Assembly: GCA_910583555.1 (NCBI GenBank)
Contig: CAJTXO010000002.1
Coordinates: forward strand, 251,562-311,815
Direction of reading: 5' to 3'
DNA from: an uncultured Eubacterium sp.
GTDB lineage: Bacteria > Bacillota > Clostridia > Lachnospirales > Lachnospiraceae
Length of the DNA stretch: 60,254 bases
Shown here: positions 1 to 7,971 of the stretch, in pieces
Numbering within the stretch: the stretch's first letter is position 1
Layout: every line of letters starts with the position of its first letter
Made by a program: the position numbers and the translations under genes
The notes under the pieces: generated by a model
The model's input: the letters and a program-made list of their open reading frames with translations, nothing else
Databases searched by the model: none
Told to the model about the DNA's origin: nothing

Positions 1-1
1 T

Positions 2-220
2 GAAAATCCGGCGAAACCGAGCGAGAATCCGGCAAAACCGAGTCAAAATCCGGTGAAACCGAGTCAAAATCCGGCGAAACCGAGCGAAAGTCCGACAAAA
101 CCGAGTGAAAATCCGGCGAAACCGAGCGAGAATCCGGCAAAACCGAGTCAAAATCCGGTGCAACCGAGCGAAAATCCGGAAAAACCGAATGAGAATCCGG
201 TAAAGCCGGGCGGAAATCTG
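2..220 (+). repeat. 21-bp in-frame tandem repeats coding for a Pro/Lys heptapeptide
   Basis: About ten tandem units of 21 bp encode N-P-A-K-P-S-E and variants (Q for E, S or V or E for A). The left ones are nearly identical at DNA level (core AATCCGGCGAAACCGAG) and the right ones degrade toward glycine-rich sequence. The array probably continues to the left. Such arrays change length easily by slippage. Confidence 0.85.
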
Positions 221-853
221 ACAGGGCCAGGCGGGGAACAAACAAAACCGGGGGAGAAACCTTCAACAGATCAACCGGTAAGGAATTTACAAATTACAAA
301 TGTGGCCATAGGCAAGGCAAGCGGCACGGCGCAAGTTGGCGATACGATTTCGATTTCGGTTCAGTCAGCAGGCGGAACGGGAGTTGTTAAATATCGTTTC
401 GTTGTAAAGAAAAGTTTTTCCACAGTGATCGGGGATGACACAATCTCCAGTACCGCAAAATGGAGGCCTAAAAAAGCAGGAAAATACAGTATTACCGTAT
501 ATGCAAAAGATGATGGGGGAAATGTTGCAGAGAAGACGATAACGAAATATACAGTGAATAAAAAACTTAAAGTCAACAGTTTTAAAGCAGCGCCTACAAG
601 TAAAAAAGCCAGAGCAGGCCAGAAAGTCAAACTGACGGCAAAGGCGTCGGGAGGAACGAAAAAGTACATGTATAAGTTTAGATACAAAAGATTCGGTTCT
701 AAAAAAATGAAGGGGATCCGTAATTACCGTTCTAAAAAAACCGTAAACTGGCGGCCAAAGAAATTCGGGAGATACACGTTATACGTATATGTCAGGGATA
801 AAACAACAAAAAGAACCGCAAAGAAGATCATTCGCAACTATACCGTGAGATAA
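2..853 (+). CDS. C-terminal part of a cell-surface protein with Pro/Lys repeats and two Y_Y_Y-like domains (5' partial)
   Basis: The reading frame is open from the first full codon at base 2, so the true start lies left of the window; the GTG at 53 is only an internal repeat codon. About 75 residues of seven-residue repeats (E/Q-N-P-x-K-P-S) come first, then two modules of about 90 residues. Each module contains a run of the type W-R-P-K-K-x-G-x-Y and ends near Y-T-V, as in the triple-tyrosine (Y_Y_Y) domains of Firmicutes surface proteins. The protein is very rich in lysine. The repeats look like a wall-spanning or extended linker. No sortase motif or membrane anchor is seen before the stop at 853, so anchoring must come from the missing N-terminal part or from charge. 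Function unknown; extracellular location is inferred. Confidence 0.7.
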   Translation, partial: ENPAKPSENPAKPSQNPVKPSQNPAKPSESPTKPSENPAKPSENPAKPSQNPVQPSENPEKPNENPVKPGGNLTGPGGEQTKPGEKPSTDQPVRNLQITNVAIGKASGTAQVGDTISISVQSAGGTGVVKYRFVVKKSFSTVIGDDTISSTAKWRPKKAGKYSITVYAKDDGGNVAEKTITKYTVNKKLKVNSFKAAPTSKKARAGQKVKLTAKASGGTKKYMYKFRYKRFGSKKMKGIRNYRSKKTVNWRPKKFGRYTLYVYVRDKTTKRTAKKIIRNYTVR

Positions 854-941
854 AATGGGATTGGATTCCCTAGCTTGTCCAGCGGTTTATTCAATGAGGC
901 GCAAACCCATATGATCGAAAGAAAGGACGAAAGGATTTTTT

Positions 942-2432
942 ATGAACCAATATATGATCGCACTTGACCAGGGAACTACGAGTTCCCGCTGCATTCTTTT
1001 TGACAGGGCGGGGCGTGTGTGCAGCGTCGCGCAAAAAGAATTTCGCCAGAACTATCCGAAACCGGGCTGGGTGGAACACGATCCCGTGGAGATCTGGTCC
1101 AGCCAGTTCAGCGTCATGACGGAGGCCATGAGTAAGCTCGGTGTTTCGGGATCGGACATTGCCGGTATCGGGATCACGAACCAGCGGGAGACGACGGTCG
1201 TGTGGAATAAAAAGACAGGTGAGCCGGTGTATCCGGCGATCGTCTGGCAGTGCAGGCGGACGGCGGAACAGATCGACCGCCTGATGGCCGATGGGATGGG
1301 GGAAATGATCCGCCAGCGGACAGGACTGATTGCGGACGCCTATTTTTCAGCGACCAAAATAGCCTGGATCCTGGAACATGTGCCGGGAGCGAGGGAGCAG
1401 GCAGAGAGAGGCGAGCTGCTGTTCGGAACGGTCGATACGTGGCTCGTCTGGAAACTGACTGGCGGGCGTGTCCATGTGACCGATGTGACGAATGCGTCCC
1501 GCACGATGCTGTTCGATATCCACAAGCTGCAGTGGGATGAAGAAATATTGCGTTATTTTCATATACCCGCCAGTATGCTGCCGGAAGTAAGGACTTCCAG
1601 TGAGGTGTACGGTACGAGCGACCGCTCGCTGACGGGGACGGAAATACCGATCGCGGGTATTGCCGGTGATCAGCAGGCGGCGTTATTCGGACAGTGTTGT
1701 TTTGAGGCGGGGGAGATGAAAAATACGTATGGAACGGGATGTTTTTTGCTGATGAATACAGGGACGGAGCCGGTGAACACGGAAAACGGACTGCTGACGA
1801 CCCTTGCCGCCAGTGTGGGCGGTGAACAGCAATACGCGCTGGAGGGCAGTGTATTTGTGGCGGGCGCGGCGATCCAGTGGCTGCGGGACGAGATGGGACT
1901 GATCCGCACCGCCGCCGAATCGGAGCGCTGCTGTCGGGCGGTGGAAGATACGGCGGGCGTTTATGTCGTGCCGGCTTTTACCGGTTTGGGAGCGCCGTAT
2001 TGGAATGCTGAGGCAAGGGGGATCATCACCGGGATCACCAGAGGGGCCGGACGGGATCATATCGTCCGGGCGACGGTCGAGTCGCTGGCGTATCAGGTGT
2101 ATGATCTTGTCCAGGTGATGAAGCGCGACTCCGGGCTTCCGCTTCTTGCGCTCAAGACAGATGGCGGCGCCAGCGCTAATGATTTCCTGCTGCAGTTTCA
2201 GGCAGATCTGCTGGAGGCAAGGGTATATCGTCCGTCCTGTATCGAGACGACAGCGCTCGGGGCGGCGTATCTGGCGGGATTGGCGGTGGGATACTGGAAA
2301 GATCTGGAGGATGTGAAGAAAAACTGGTCTTTGTTGAAATGTTTTGAACCACACATGGAAGAAGAGAAGCGGATTTTGTTACTGGATGGGTGGAAGGACG
2401 CGGTCGGAAGGTGTCTGCGTGGAATGGAATGA
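942..2432 (+). CDS. glpK: Glycerol kinase
   Basis: Cytoplasmic FGGY-family kinase that phosphorylates glycerol to sn-glycerol-3-phosphate with ATP. The 496 residues match the usual GlpK length. The N-terminal phosphate-binding loop D9-Q-G-T-T-S-S-R16 is intact, the N-Q-R-E-T-T block starts at about residue 80, and later blocks typical of the family include an A-G-D-Q-Q-A-A-L-F-G run, a Y-G-T-G-C-F run and a T-D-G-G-A-S-A-N run near the C terminus. Start ATG 942 follows a GAAAGGA stretch. No glycerol facilitator or GlpD/GlpO gene is adjacent; the gene stands alone between a surface protein and a chemotaxis gene. Confident call. Confidence 0.97.
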   Translation: MNQYMIALDQGTTSSRCILFDRAGRVCSVAQKEFRQNYPKPGWVEHDPVEIWSSQFSVMTEAMSKLGVSGSDIAGIGITNQRETTVVWNKKTGEPVYPAIVWQCRRTAEQIDRLMADGMGEMIRQRTGLIADAYFSATKIAWILEHVPGAREQAERGELLFGTVDTWLVWKLTGGRVHVTDVTNASRTMLFDIHKLQWDEEILRYFHIPASMLPEVRTSSEVYGTSDRSLTGTEIPIAGIAGDQQAALFGQCCFEAGEMKNTYGTGCFLLMNTGTEPVNTENGLLTTLAASVGGEQQYALEGSVFVAGAAIQWLRDEMGLIRTAAESERCCRAVEDTAGVYVVPAFTGLGAPYWNAEARGIITGITRGAGRDHIVRATVESLAYQVYDLVQVMKRDSGLPLLALKTDGGASANDFLLQFQADLLEARVYRPSCIETTALGAAYLAGLAVGYWKDLEDVKKNWSLLKCFEPHMEEEKRILLLDGWKDAVGRCLRGME

Positions 2433-2446
2433 AGCAGAAATCGACA

Positions 2447-2479
2447 AATTGTACCCTGAAAACTGCGAATTGTACCCTG
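2447..2479 (+). promoter_or_regulatory. Two identical 12-bp direct repeats spaced 21 bp apart, possible operator pair
   Basis: AATTGTACCCTG occurs at 2447-2458 and again at 2468-2479. The 21-bp period is two helical turns, so a dimeric regulator could bind both on one DNA face just upstream of the promoter at 2484-2512. An alternative is a solo end of an IS21-like insertion sequence, which also carries repeated ends. Confidence 0.45.
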
Positions 2480-2483
2480 TCGC

Positions 2484-2512
2484 TTTTTGTTCTGTTTTAT
2501 AGATGATATAAT
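2484..2512 (+). promoter_or_regulatory. Extended -10 promoter upstream of the chemotaxis gene
   Basis: TATAAT at 2507-2512 is preceded by TGA (extended -10, TGn). The -35 area (2484-2489) is a T-run ending in G and is weak. It sits about 54 bp before the start codon of the transducer gene, and the direct repeats at 2447-2479 lie immediately upstream. Confidence 0.5.
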
Positions 2513-2565
2513 TACTAAATATGAAGTAAAAAGGAAAGTTTGAAAGCAGGGGAAAGGTTGTGTGG

Positions 2566-4098
2566 ATGATGAAAGAAGAAAAGGTTGATTTTTTTGAACA
2601 GAATAATCGGATTGTATGTAAACGGCTGGCGAAGGTACTGTTATGGATGACGCTGGTGTTTCCCGTGTTGTTTCTCGCCACGGCCGCCGGCGTATTTCAG
2701 ATCCGGTATCCGGATCTGGCAGTGCTTTCCGCGATCGGCTGCGTGTGTACGGTGGGGCCGACGGTGTTGCAAAGGGCAGGCGTTTCGGCCAGCGTGATGA
2801 AATATGTCAGCGTACTGGCCGTGGGATTTATCATCATGCTGCTCGGCGGCAATTCCGCGATCGGGATCTATATGACGTATGGTCTTGCCATGCTGTTCAG
2901 CTGCATGTTTTTTGACAAGAAATTTACTTTTCGCATCGCGATTGTAAGTTATTTCTTTCTTTTGGTCTCTTTGTTCCTGCGTTCCCGGAATGTACAGCAG
3001 ATCGAGTATCCCACGAATCTGGAGTGGTTTTTCACCCGCTCGGTCGGATTTACGATCGAACAGGTTGTGATGTCGGTCGTGTTTGTCAACATTGCCGGCG
3101 CGTCGAGGTCCATCCTGGAAAACCTGCACAGTGCGGAGCAGGTGGCGGTCGTGGTAGAAACGTGCGGAAAGGTGTCCTCCGGACTGGTAGAAACGACAGA
3201 AAAGCTGGCAGAAAATATGAATGAGTCGAGAAGGGCCAGCCAGTCGATTGTGAGTTCGGCGCAGGAGACGACAGAGGACTGCCACAGGAGTCTGCGGCAC
3301 GTAAACAGCATGCAGGATTCCGTGGGAGAAATGGTCAAATCGATCGGCATGATCGACGAGCGGACGAATGAGATGCTGGAGATTTCGGATGATATATGGC
3401 AGCGGATGCAGGGATATGTGAACATAATGAATGACGCGGTGGAGAGTATGCGGGACATAGAAAACACCGCCAATCTCACGGGGGAATCGGTGCAGCATCT
3501 GGAGAAGGTCATTTTGGAAATTTCGGATTCTGCCAATGAGATTTCCGGCATAACGGCGAAAACAAACATGCTTGCGCTCAACGCTTCCATTGAGGCGGCG
3601 CGGGCCGGCGAGCACGGAAGGGGATTTTCCGTGGTGGCAGAACAGATCCGTGTGCTGGCGGAAAATTCGAGACAGGCGAGCGCCTCGATCGAATCGGTCG
3701 TTGAGAATGTACTTACGATGCTGAACCAGGTTAAGGAGTCAAATGAACAGAACCTTATTTCCGTCAATTCCGGTATTGCACAAATATCCAACGCAAGACA
3801 GGAGGCGCAGCAGCTCGGGCAGCTGCAAGCGGATTCCCGCGGTAAGACCGAGCAGATCGCGGAAAGCAGCAGCCAGACGAACGGCCACAGCCAAAAGGTG
3901 AGCAAGATGGCAGAAGAGATGGCGGCACTCGTGCAGAACTCGCTCGACCGGGCGGGGTCCATTGTAGAAGAGGCGAACAATCAGGAGAAGATCACGGATA
4001 TGACGGGGCAGACATTTTCCGCGGTGGATCAGATGGCCAGAGAATTGTATGAATTGAGCCGGTTTGACAAAACAGAGGAGGGGGATGGTCAAAGTTGA
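2566..4098 (+). CDS. Methyl-accepting chemotaxis protein with a multi-pass membrane N terminus
   Basis: The N-terminal ~180 residues contain several hydrophobic segments and no long extracellular sensor loop, so sensing is probably within or close to the membrane. The rest is a long helical signalling coil. The conserved tip (about residues 325-355) has A-K-T-N-M-L-A-L-N-A-S-I-E-A-A-R-A-G-E and then G-R-G-F-S-V-V-A-E, the CheA/CheW contact region. The ATG at 2566 (or 2569) is preferred because GGGGAAAGG lies 8 nt upstream; a GTG at 2560 in the same frame is too close to that site. The last base overlaps the first base of the next gene. Ligand unknown. Confidence 0.9.
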   Translation: MMKEEKVDFFEQNNRIVCKRLAKVLLWMTLVFPVLFLATAAGVFQIRYPDLAVLSAIGCVCTVGPTVLQRAGVSASVMKYVSVLAVGFIIMLLGGNSAIGIYMTYGLAMLFSCMFFDKKFTFRIAIVSYFFLLVSLFLRSRNVQQIEYPTNLEWFFTRSVGFTIEQVVMSVVFVNIAGASRSILENLHSAEQVAVVVETCGKVSSGLVETTEKLAENMNESRRASQSIVSSAQETTEDCHRSLRHVNSMQDSVGEMVKSIGMIDERTNEMLEISDDIWQRMQGYVNIMNDAVESMRDIENTANLTGESVQHLEKVILEISDSANEISGITAKTNMLALNASIEAARAGEHGRGFSVVAEQIRVLAENSRQASASIESVVENVLTMLNQVKESNEQNLISVNSGIAQISNARQEAQQLGQLQADSRGKTEQIAESSSQTNGHSQKVSKMAEEMAALVQNSLDRAGSIVEEANNQEKITDMTGQTFSAVDQMARELYELSRFDKTEEGDGQS

Positions 4099-4793
4099 TG
4101 GTGTGGATCTTCGAAGGACTCATGTTTTTGTCAGTGGCGGGACTACTCGCTGCCTTTCACAGTGATCTGGCAGCGGGGACGATCCTGCTAAAAACACTGG
4201 CCAGCCTGTTTTTTGTATTGACGGGCGTTTATGGATACAAGAGGGATCAGGACGGGGAAAGGAGGCGTTTGTTCTCCAAACCGGTTTTGATCGCTCTTTT
4301 ATGCTCTATGGCGGGAGATGTACTGCTGGCGCTCGACAAATCGCAGGGGATTTTTTTCGTACTGGGAGTCGCGGGGTTTGCCGGGGCGCATGTCATGTTT
4401 TCGCTCGCGTTCTGCCGCGTATGTGCGGTGAGAAAGACGGAGCTTTTATGGACGTTTGTGATCTTTGCGCAGCTTGTTCTTTTGCTGGCGCTCGGCGATT
4501 TTGATTTTCAAGGGCTCCTGCCGGTATTGATCGGTTATGCGGCCGTGATTTCTTTTATGACCGTAAAAGCGTTATCTTTTTGGAAATGCCGTCAGGGGCA
4601 AAAAAAGATGGCGGCACTCATCATGTGCGGTGGCGTGCTGTTTTTATTTTCGGATATCGTTCTTCTTTTTTGGCTGTTTGGCATCGGGATGCCGAAGTGG
4701 GTACAGTCGGTAAACTGGATCCTCTATTATGTGGCCCAGGGGTGTCTGGCAGCGTCGCTTTCCGCGCGGGCCGCGCGGCTGGGAGCCAACTGA
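4098..4793 (+). CDS. YhhN/TMEM86-family membrane protein (lysoplasmalogenase-like)
   Basis: About 231 residues with seven or eight hydrophobic segments. Family blocks are seen: G-D-V-L-L-A-L near residue 75, then F-V-L-G-V-A-G-F-A-G-A-H-V-M-F, which contains the conserved histidine. Family members hydrolyse the vinyl ether bond of lysoplasmalogen, a lipid that many clostridia make; that substrate is known for the family and only inferred here. ATG 4098 shares its A with the stop codon of the chemotaxis gene and lies downstream of GAGGAGGGGG, so the two genes are translationally coupled. A TTG at 4095 is in frame but less likely. Confidence 0.8.
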   Translation: MVWIFEGLMFLSVAGLLAAFHSDLAAGTILLKTLASLFFVLTGVYGYKRDQDGERRRLFSKPVLIALLCSMAGDVLLALDKSQGIFFVLGVAGFAGAHVMFSLAFCRVCAVRKTELLWTFVIFAQLVLLLALGDFDFQGLLPVLIGYAAVISFMTVKALSFWKCRQGQKKMAALIMCGGVLFLFSDIVLLFWLFGIGMPKWVQSVNWILYYVAQGCLAASLSARAARLGAN

Positions 4794-4929
4794 GCAGGAA
4801 ACGCCTCTTCTCTACGGAGCGTAGAATCCGCCTGAATTCACCATATTCTATGTTCCGTGGGTGTGAATGAAAGAAGAAATGTGGGATAATTTATTTTATA
4901 GATCATCTATTTCAGAAAGGAGGGGTTCG

Positions 4930-5535
4930 ATGGACCAGATGCTGACAGGTGCATTCATCGCCGCGGAGAGAAAGCGGAAAGGTTATACGCAGAAGCAGCT
5001 TGCTGAGAAACTGGGCATCAGTGATAAAACGGTATCCAAATGGGAACGGGGCAACGGCTTTCCCGATGTTTCCTTATTGTTACCGTTATGCGGTGAACTT
5101 GATATCACGGTAAACGAACTTCTGTGTGGAGAACGGGTTTCTGAAGAAGATTATTGCAGAAAGGCGGAGGAAAATATGGTGAATCTAGTTAGGGAAGCAA
5201 GGGAAAGTAAGAAAAAGATCGTGTTATCGGGCATGGTGGCGATGCTTGCGCTTATCGCCTCGCTGTCGCTGATTCTGGTGGCGGAAGTGATCGAGATGGA
5301 GAACTGGATTCGGGTTCTTTTGGCAGCGATAGGTATCGTTGTCCTTGTGATGGGGATCGTCATCGCCTGTATCCTCGAAAGGGAGGCGGGGGCGTACGAG
5401 TGTCCTTCGTGCAAGACCCGCTTTGTCCCGGAAATGGGCGAGTATATCATGGGGCCGCACACGATCATGAAACGGAAATTAAAATGTCCGAATTGCGGGG
5501 CGCACCGGTATTGTAAGAAGGTGTTGACGAAATAG
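4930..5535 (+). CDS. XRE-family helix-turn-helix regulator with membrane segments and a C-terminal zinc ribbon
   Basis: Residues about 5-60 form a Cro/C1-type HTH (G-Y-T-Q-K-Q-L-A-E-K-L-G-I-S then T-V-S-K-W-E-R-G-N-G-F-P-D). Two hydrophobic segments follow at about 110-155. The C terminus holds C-P-S-C and C-P-N-C pairs about 35 residues apart, a zinc-ribbon pattern. ATG 4930 was chosen because AGAAAGGAGGGG lies just upstream; an in-frame ATG at 4867 has no such site and would add 21 non-conserved residues. This XRE-membrane-ribbon arrangement is common in Firmicutes and suggests a membrane-tethered DNA-binding regulator. Target unknown. Confidence 0.85.
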   Translation: MDQMLTGAFIAAERKRKGYTQKQLAEKLGISDKTVSKWERGNGFPDVSLLLPLCGELDITVNELLCGERVSEEDYCRKAEENMVNLVREARESKKKIVLSGMVAMLALIASLSLILVAEVIEMENWIRVLLAAIGIVVLVMGIVIACILEREAGAYECPSCKTRFVPEMGEYIMGPHTIMKRKLKCPNCGAHRYCKKVLTK

Positions 5536-5568
5536 GACGGGAGATCATTGTTAGAGTGGAATCAGGGA

Positions 5569-5614
5569 ACTACAGGGCGCTATAGGCGAAAGCTATAGCG
5601 CCCTGTAGTTTTTT
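5569..5614 (+). terminator. Strong intrinsic terminator
   Basis: A perfect 17-bp stem (5569-5585 with 5593-5609) with a 7-nt loop, followed by a T run at 5610-5614. It closes the transcription unit ending with the XRE regulator and isolates the downstream sulfur cluster. Confidence 0.95.
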
Positions 5615-5686
5615 GGGATTAGACAGAGGCGAAAACAGGAGTTATCATATACCTATCAAAACGTTAAGAAAAAATGAAAGATATTT

Positions 5687-5756
5687 GATGCCGTGGCCGC
5701 GGGAATGGCATAGGTTTGCAAAGCTGAAGTTGCGGGTTCGAGTCCCGCCGGTATCG
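5687..5756 (+). tRNA. Atypical tRNA-Cys(GCA)-like gene
   Basis: A 70-nt cloverleaf can be drawn. The acceptor stem is GATGCCG with CGGTATC (7 bp, one G-T pair), followed by G as discriminator and TTGA, so CCA is not encoded. The D arm is GCC/GGC with an 8-nt loop. The anticodon loop is TTGCAAA with anticodon GCA. The variable region has only 4 nt. The T arm is a perfect GCGGG/CCCGC with loop TTCGAGT. The anticodon stem is poor (TAGGT against GCTGA: one A-G mismatch and two wobble pairs), so this may be a specialised or decaying tRNA. It lies 31 bp upstream of a cysteine/glutamate metabolism operon on the same strand and could be co-transcribed with it. Confidence 0.7.
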
Positions 5757-5786
5757 TTGACAGCATTGGAAAGAGAGGTGGTCCGT

Positions 5787-6560
5787 ATGTGTGAATTGTT
5801 CGGGGTGAGTGCTCCCAGGAAAATGCGATTGAATCCTCTGCTGGATGTATTTTTCTCGCACGGGGACAAACATCCGCACGGATGGGGAATGGCATTTTTT
5901 GAGGATCATGCCGTGCAGTTGGAAAAACAGGCGGTGTCATCGACGAAAAGTGCCAGACTGAGGGAATATGGCAGCCGTCCGATCCGGGCGGATCAGATGA
6001 TCGCCCATATCCGGCTGGCAACAAAGGGAGACATCGAGTACGAAAACTGCCATCCTTTTGTGAGGGAAGACCAGACGGGACGGGTATGGACGCTGGCGCA
6101 CAACGGAACGATATTCGAGGGGGAGAACATGGATCCGTATTTTTATGTGCAGGACGGTCAGACGGACAGCGAGCGGATCTTATATCTGCTGGTAGACCGG
6201 ATCAATGAGAGGTACGGGGAAACCGGGTATCCGCTGGATGCCGCCGCGCGTTTCCGGGTGGTGGATGATCTGATCTGCGAATGCGCGGAGGGAAATAAGC
6301 TGAACCTGCTGCTGTTTGACGGCGATTATCTCTATGTGCACACAAACTGCCGCAACACCCTGTATCGATCGGAGCGCTCGGGCGGTTATGTGTTTTGTAC
6401 GGTCCCGCTGGATGAACAGAAGTGGGAGCCGCTGCCATTGTATACGCTGCTCGTTTTCCGGCAGGGGGAACTGGTATACACCGGAACGGATCACGGATAT
6501 GAGTATGTCGAAGATCCGGAGAGAATGAAACTGCTCTTTTTGGATTATTCGACATTATAG
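5787..6560 (+). CDS. Class II glutamine amidotransferase, EgtC/YafJ-like
   Basis: After removal of Met1 the N-terminal nucleophile is Cys2 (M-C-E-L-F-G), which fixes the start at ATG 5787, preceded by AGAGAGGTGG. An in-frame extension to 5613 would run through the tRNA-like gene and bury the cysteine. Conserved Ntn-hydrolase blocks follow: H-P-H-G-W-G-M, A-H-I-R-L-A-T, N-C-H-P-F and L-A-H-N-G-T. No synthetase domain is fused (257 residues). Free-standing members include EgtC, which removes a gamma-glutamyl group in ergothioneine synthesis. The next gene makes gamma-glutamylcysteine, so hydrolysis of a gamma-glutamyl amide of a sulfur compound is a reasonable inference. The true substrate is not known. 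Confidence 0.85.
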   Translation: MCELFGVSAPRKMRLNPLLDVFFSHGDKHPHGWGMAFFEDHAVQLEKQAVSSTKSARLREYGSRPIRADQMIAHIRLATKGDIEYENCHPFVREDQTGRVWTLAHNGTIFEGENMDPYFYVQDGQTDSERILYLLVDRINERYGETGYPLDAAARFRVVDDLICECAEGNKLNLLLFDGDYLYVHTNCRNTLYRSERSGGYVFCTVPLDEQKWEPLPLYTLLVFRQGELVYTGTDHGYEYVEDPERMKLLFLDYSTL

Positions 6561-6571
6561 GAGGGAACAGC

Positions 6572-7876
6572 ATGTTACATATAGAAGATCAATATATCAG
6601 AAAGCATATTTTGGACGGTATGTTCGGCCTGGAAAAAGAGAGTCTGCGGGTGCTGGGAGATGGAAGTTTTTCTCATACAAGACAGCCATTCGAGGACAGT
6701 GATTTTATAGTCCGGGATTTTTGCGAGAACCAGACGGAGATCAATACCGGGGTGCACGATACGGCCGGGGCGGCGGTCCGCGAGCTGCAGGAGCATTACG
6801 AGACGATACAGAACGCCGTCTATAACATGCCGGTGCAGGAATATTTGTGGCCGTTTTCCAATCCGCCGTTTATAAAGAACGAAAAGGATATACCGGTTGC
6901 GGCGTTTGACGGGAAGGAGCAGTTTAAGACGGTTTACCGGGATTACCTGTCTGACAAATACGGGAGGTACCGCATGACGTTTTCAGGCATCCACGTCAAT
7001 TTTTCCTTTGCGGAAGAGCTGCTGAAACGCGATTTTCAACTACATGGCGGCGTTGATTATCAGGCTTATAAAAATGAGTTGTATCTGAAGCTTGCCGGGG
7101 CGCTTGCCGTCTACGGCTGGATCCTGACGGCGGTCACGGCGGCAAGCCCGCTGCTCGACAGTTCCTTTGTGGAAAAGGGCGTGTGCGGCGGCGATGTATT
7201 TATGGGGCTGGCGTCCGTGCGCTGCAGCGAGCTGGGCTACTGGAATGACTTTGCCCCGGTGCTCGATTACCAGTCCGTCGAAGCCTATGCGGACAGCATT
7301 GAACAATATGTACGGCAAGGACTGCTGAAAGCGCCGTCGGAACTGTATTATCCGGTGCGTTTGAAACCGGCGGGGGAAAATGATCTGGAAAGCCTGAGGA
7401 AAAACGGCGTCAACCATATTGAACTGCGGATGTTTGACCTGAATCCGTTATGTGAACAGGGGCTGGAAGTAAAGGATGTCCTGTTTGCACAGTTGCTGAT
7501 GATCTGGCTGCTTGGCAGGCCGGAGGAAGAATTGTCCGTCAGGCATCAGGTGCATGCCGTACAGAATTTTAAGAATGCGGCGCATTATGATCTGAAAACG
7601 GTGAAGATCGCGCTGCCGGATGGCAGGATCTGCTCTGTGGCACAAGCCGCCATAAATATGATAAATGAGATGAAAAATTTTTTTGTGGAAATAGATGCCG
7701 ATGTGCAGGATATTCTCGATTTTCAGTACCGGAAATTCGAGGATGCGGATAACCGCTACGCCTGGAAGATCCGGAAACAGTTTCAGGGCGGATTTGTGAA
7801 AAAAGGCATGGAACTGGCGAAAAGAAGGCAGGAGGAATGCGTCGGTGCGCGGCAGGGAGGCAGACCGGGCTTGTGA
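6572..7876 (+). CDS. gshA: Glutamate-cysteine ligase (gamma-glutamylcysteine synthetase)
   Basis: Cytoplasmic ATP-dependent ligase joining the gamma-carboxyl of glutamate to cysteine. The family start motif G19-L-E-K-E-S-L-R26 is present, followed by E52-N-Q-T-E-I-N and later M-T-F-S-G-I-H-V-N-F-S-F, as in the GshA domain of GshF/GshAB proteins. At 434 residues it is the ligase domain alone, without the ATP-grasp glutathione synthetase half. GGAGGGAACAGC precedes ATG 6572, 11 bp after the amidotransferase stop, so the two are co-translated. No second glutathione enzyme is visible, so the product may stop at gamma-glutamylcysteine or feed another thiol. Confidence 0.9.
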   Translation: MLHIEDQYIRKHILDGMFGLEKESLRVLGDGSFSHTRQPFEDSDFIVRDFCENQTEINTGVHDTAGAAVRELQEHYETIQNAVYNMPVQEYLWPFSNPPFIKNEKDIPVAAFDGKEQFKTVYRDYLSDKYGRYRMTFSGIHVNFSFAEELLKRDFQLHGGVDYQAYKNELYLKLAGALAVYGWILTAVTAASPLLDSSFVEKGVCGGDVFMGLASVRCSELGYWNDFAPVLDYQSVEAYADSIEQYVRQGLLKAPSELYYPVRLKPAGENDLESLRKNGVNHIELRMFDLNPLCEQGLEVKDVLFAQLLMIWLLGRPEEELSVRHQVHAVQNFKNAAHYDLKTVKIALPDGRICSVAQAAINMINEMKNFFVEIDADVQDILDFQYRKFEDADNRYAWKIRKQFQGGFVKKGMELAKRRQEECVGARQGGRPGL

Positions 7877-7932
7877 AAGCGCACATATAAGAGAGCGCAT
7901 GTAAGAAAGCGCGCGTAAGAGAGCACACGTAA
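7875..7932 (+). repeat. Four degenerate 14-16-bp tandem repeats between two genes
   Basis: Units of the type GAAAGCGCRCGTAA / GAGAGCGCATGTAA repeat four times directly after the ligase stop codon. The first unit is 16 bp, the others 14 bp. They are not in a coding frame. They could be an operator array or a slippage product; no stem is obvious. Confidence 0.6.
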
Positions 7933-7971
7933 GAGGGGTTTTGACGAAAAAAAAAATAAAGGAGATATGAT

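Noticed and set aside
2..220. CRISPR-like array of short regular repeats
   Set aside because: Units are 21 bp with no spacers and are fully in frame with a heptapeptide surface repeat.
2641..3980. Two long antisense frames opposite the chemotaxis gene
   Set aside because: Both mirror the biased helical-coil codons of the transducer and lack ribosome sites.
5613..5786. N-terminal extension of the class II amidotransferase
   Set aside because: It would run through the tRNA-like gene and place the catalytic cysteine internally; the ribosome site and Cys2 support ATG 5787.
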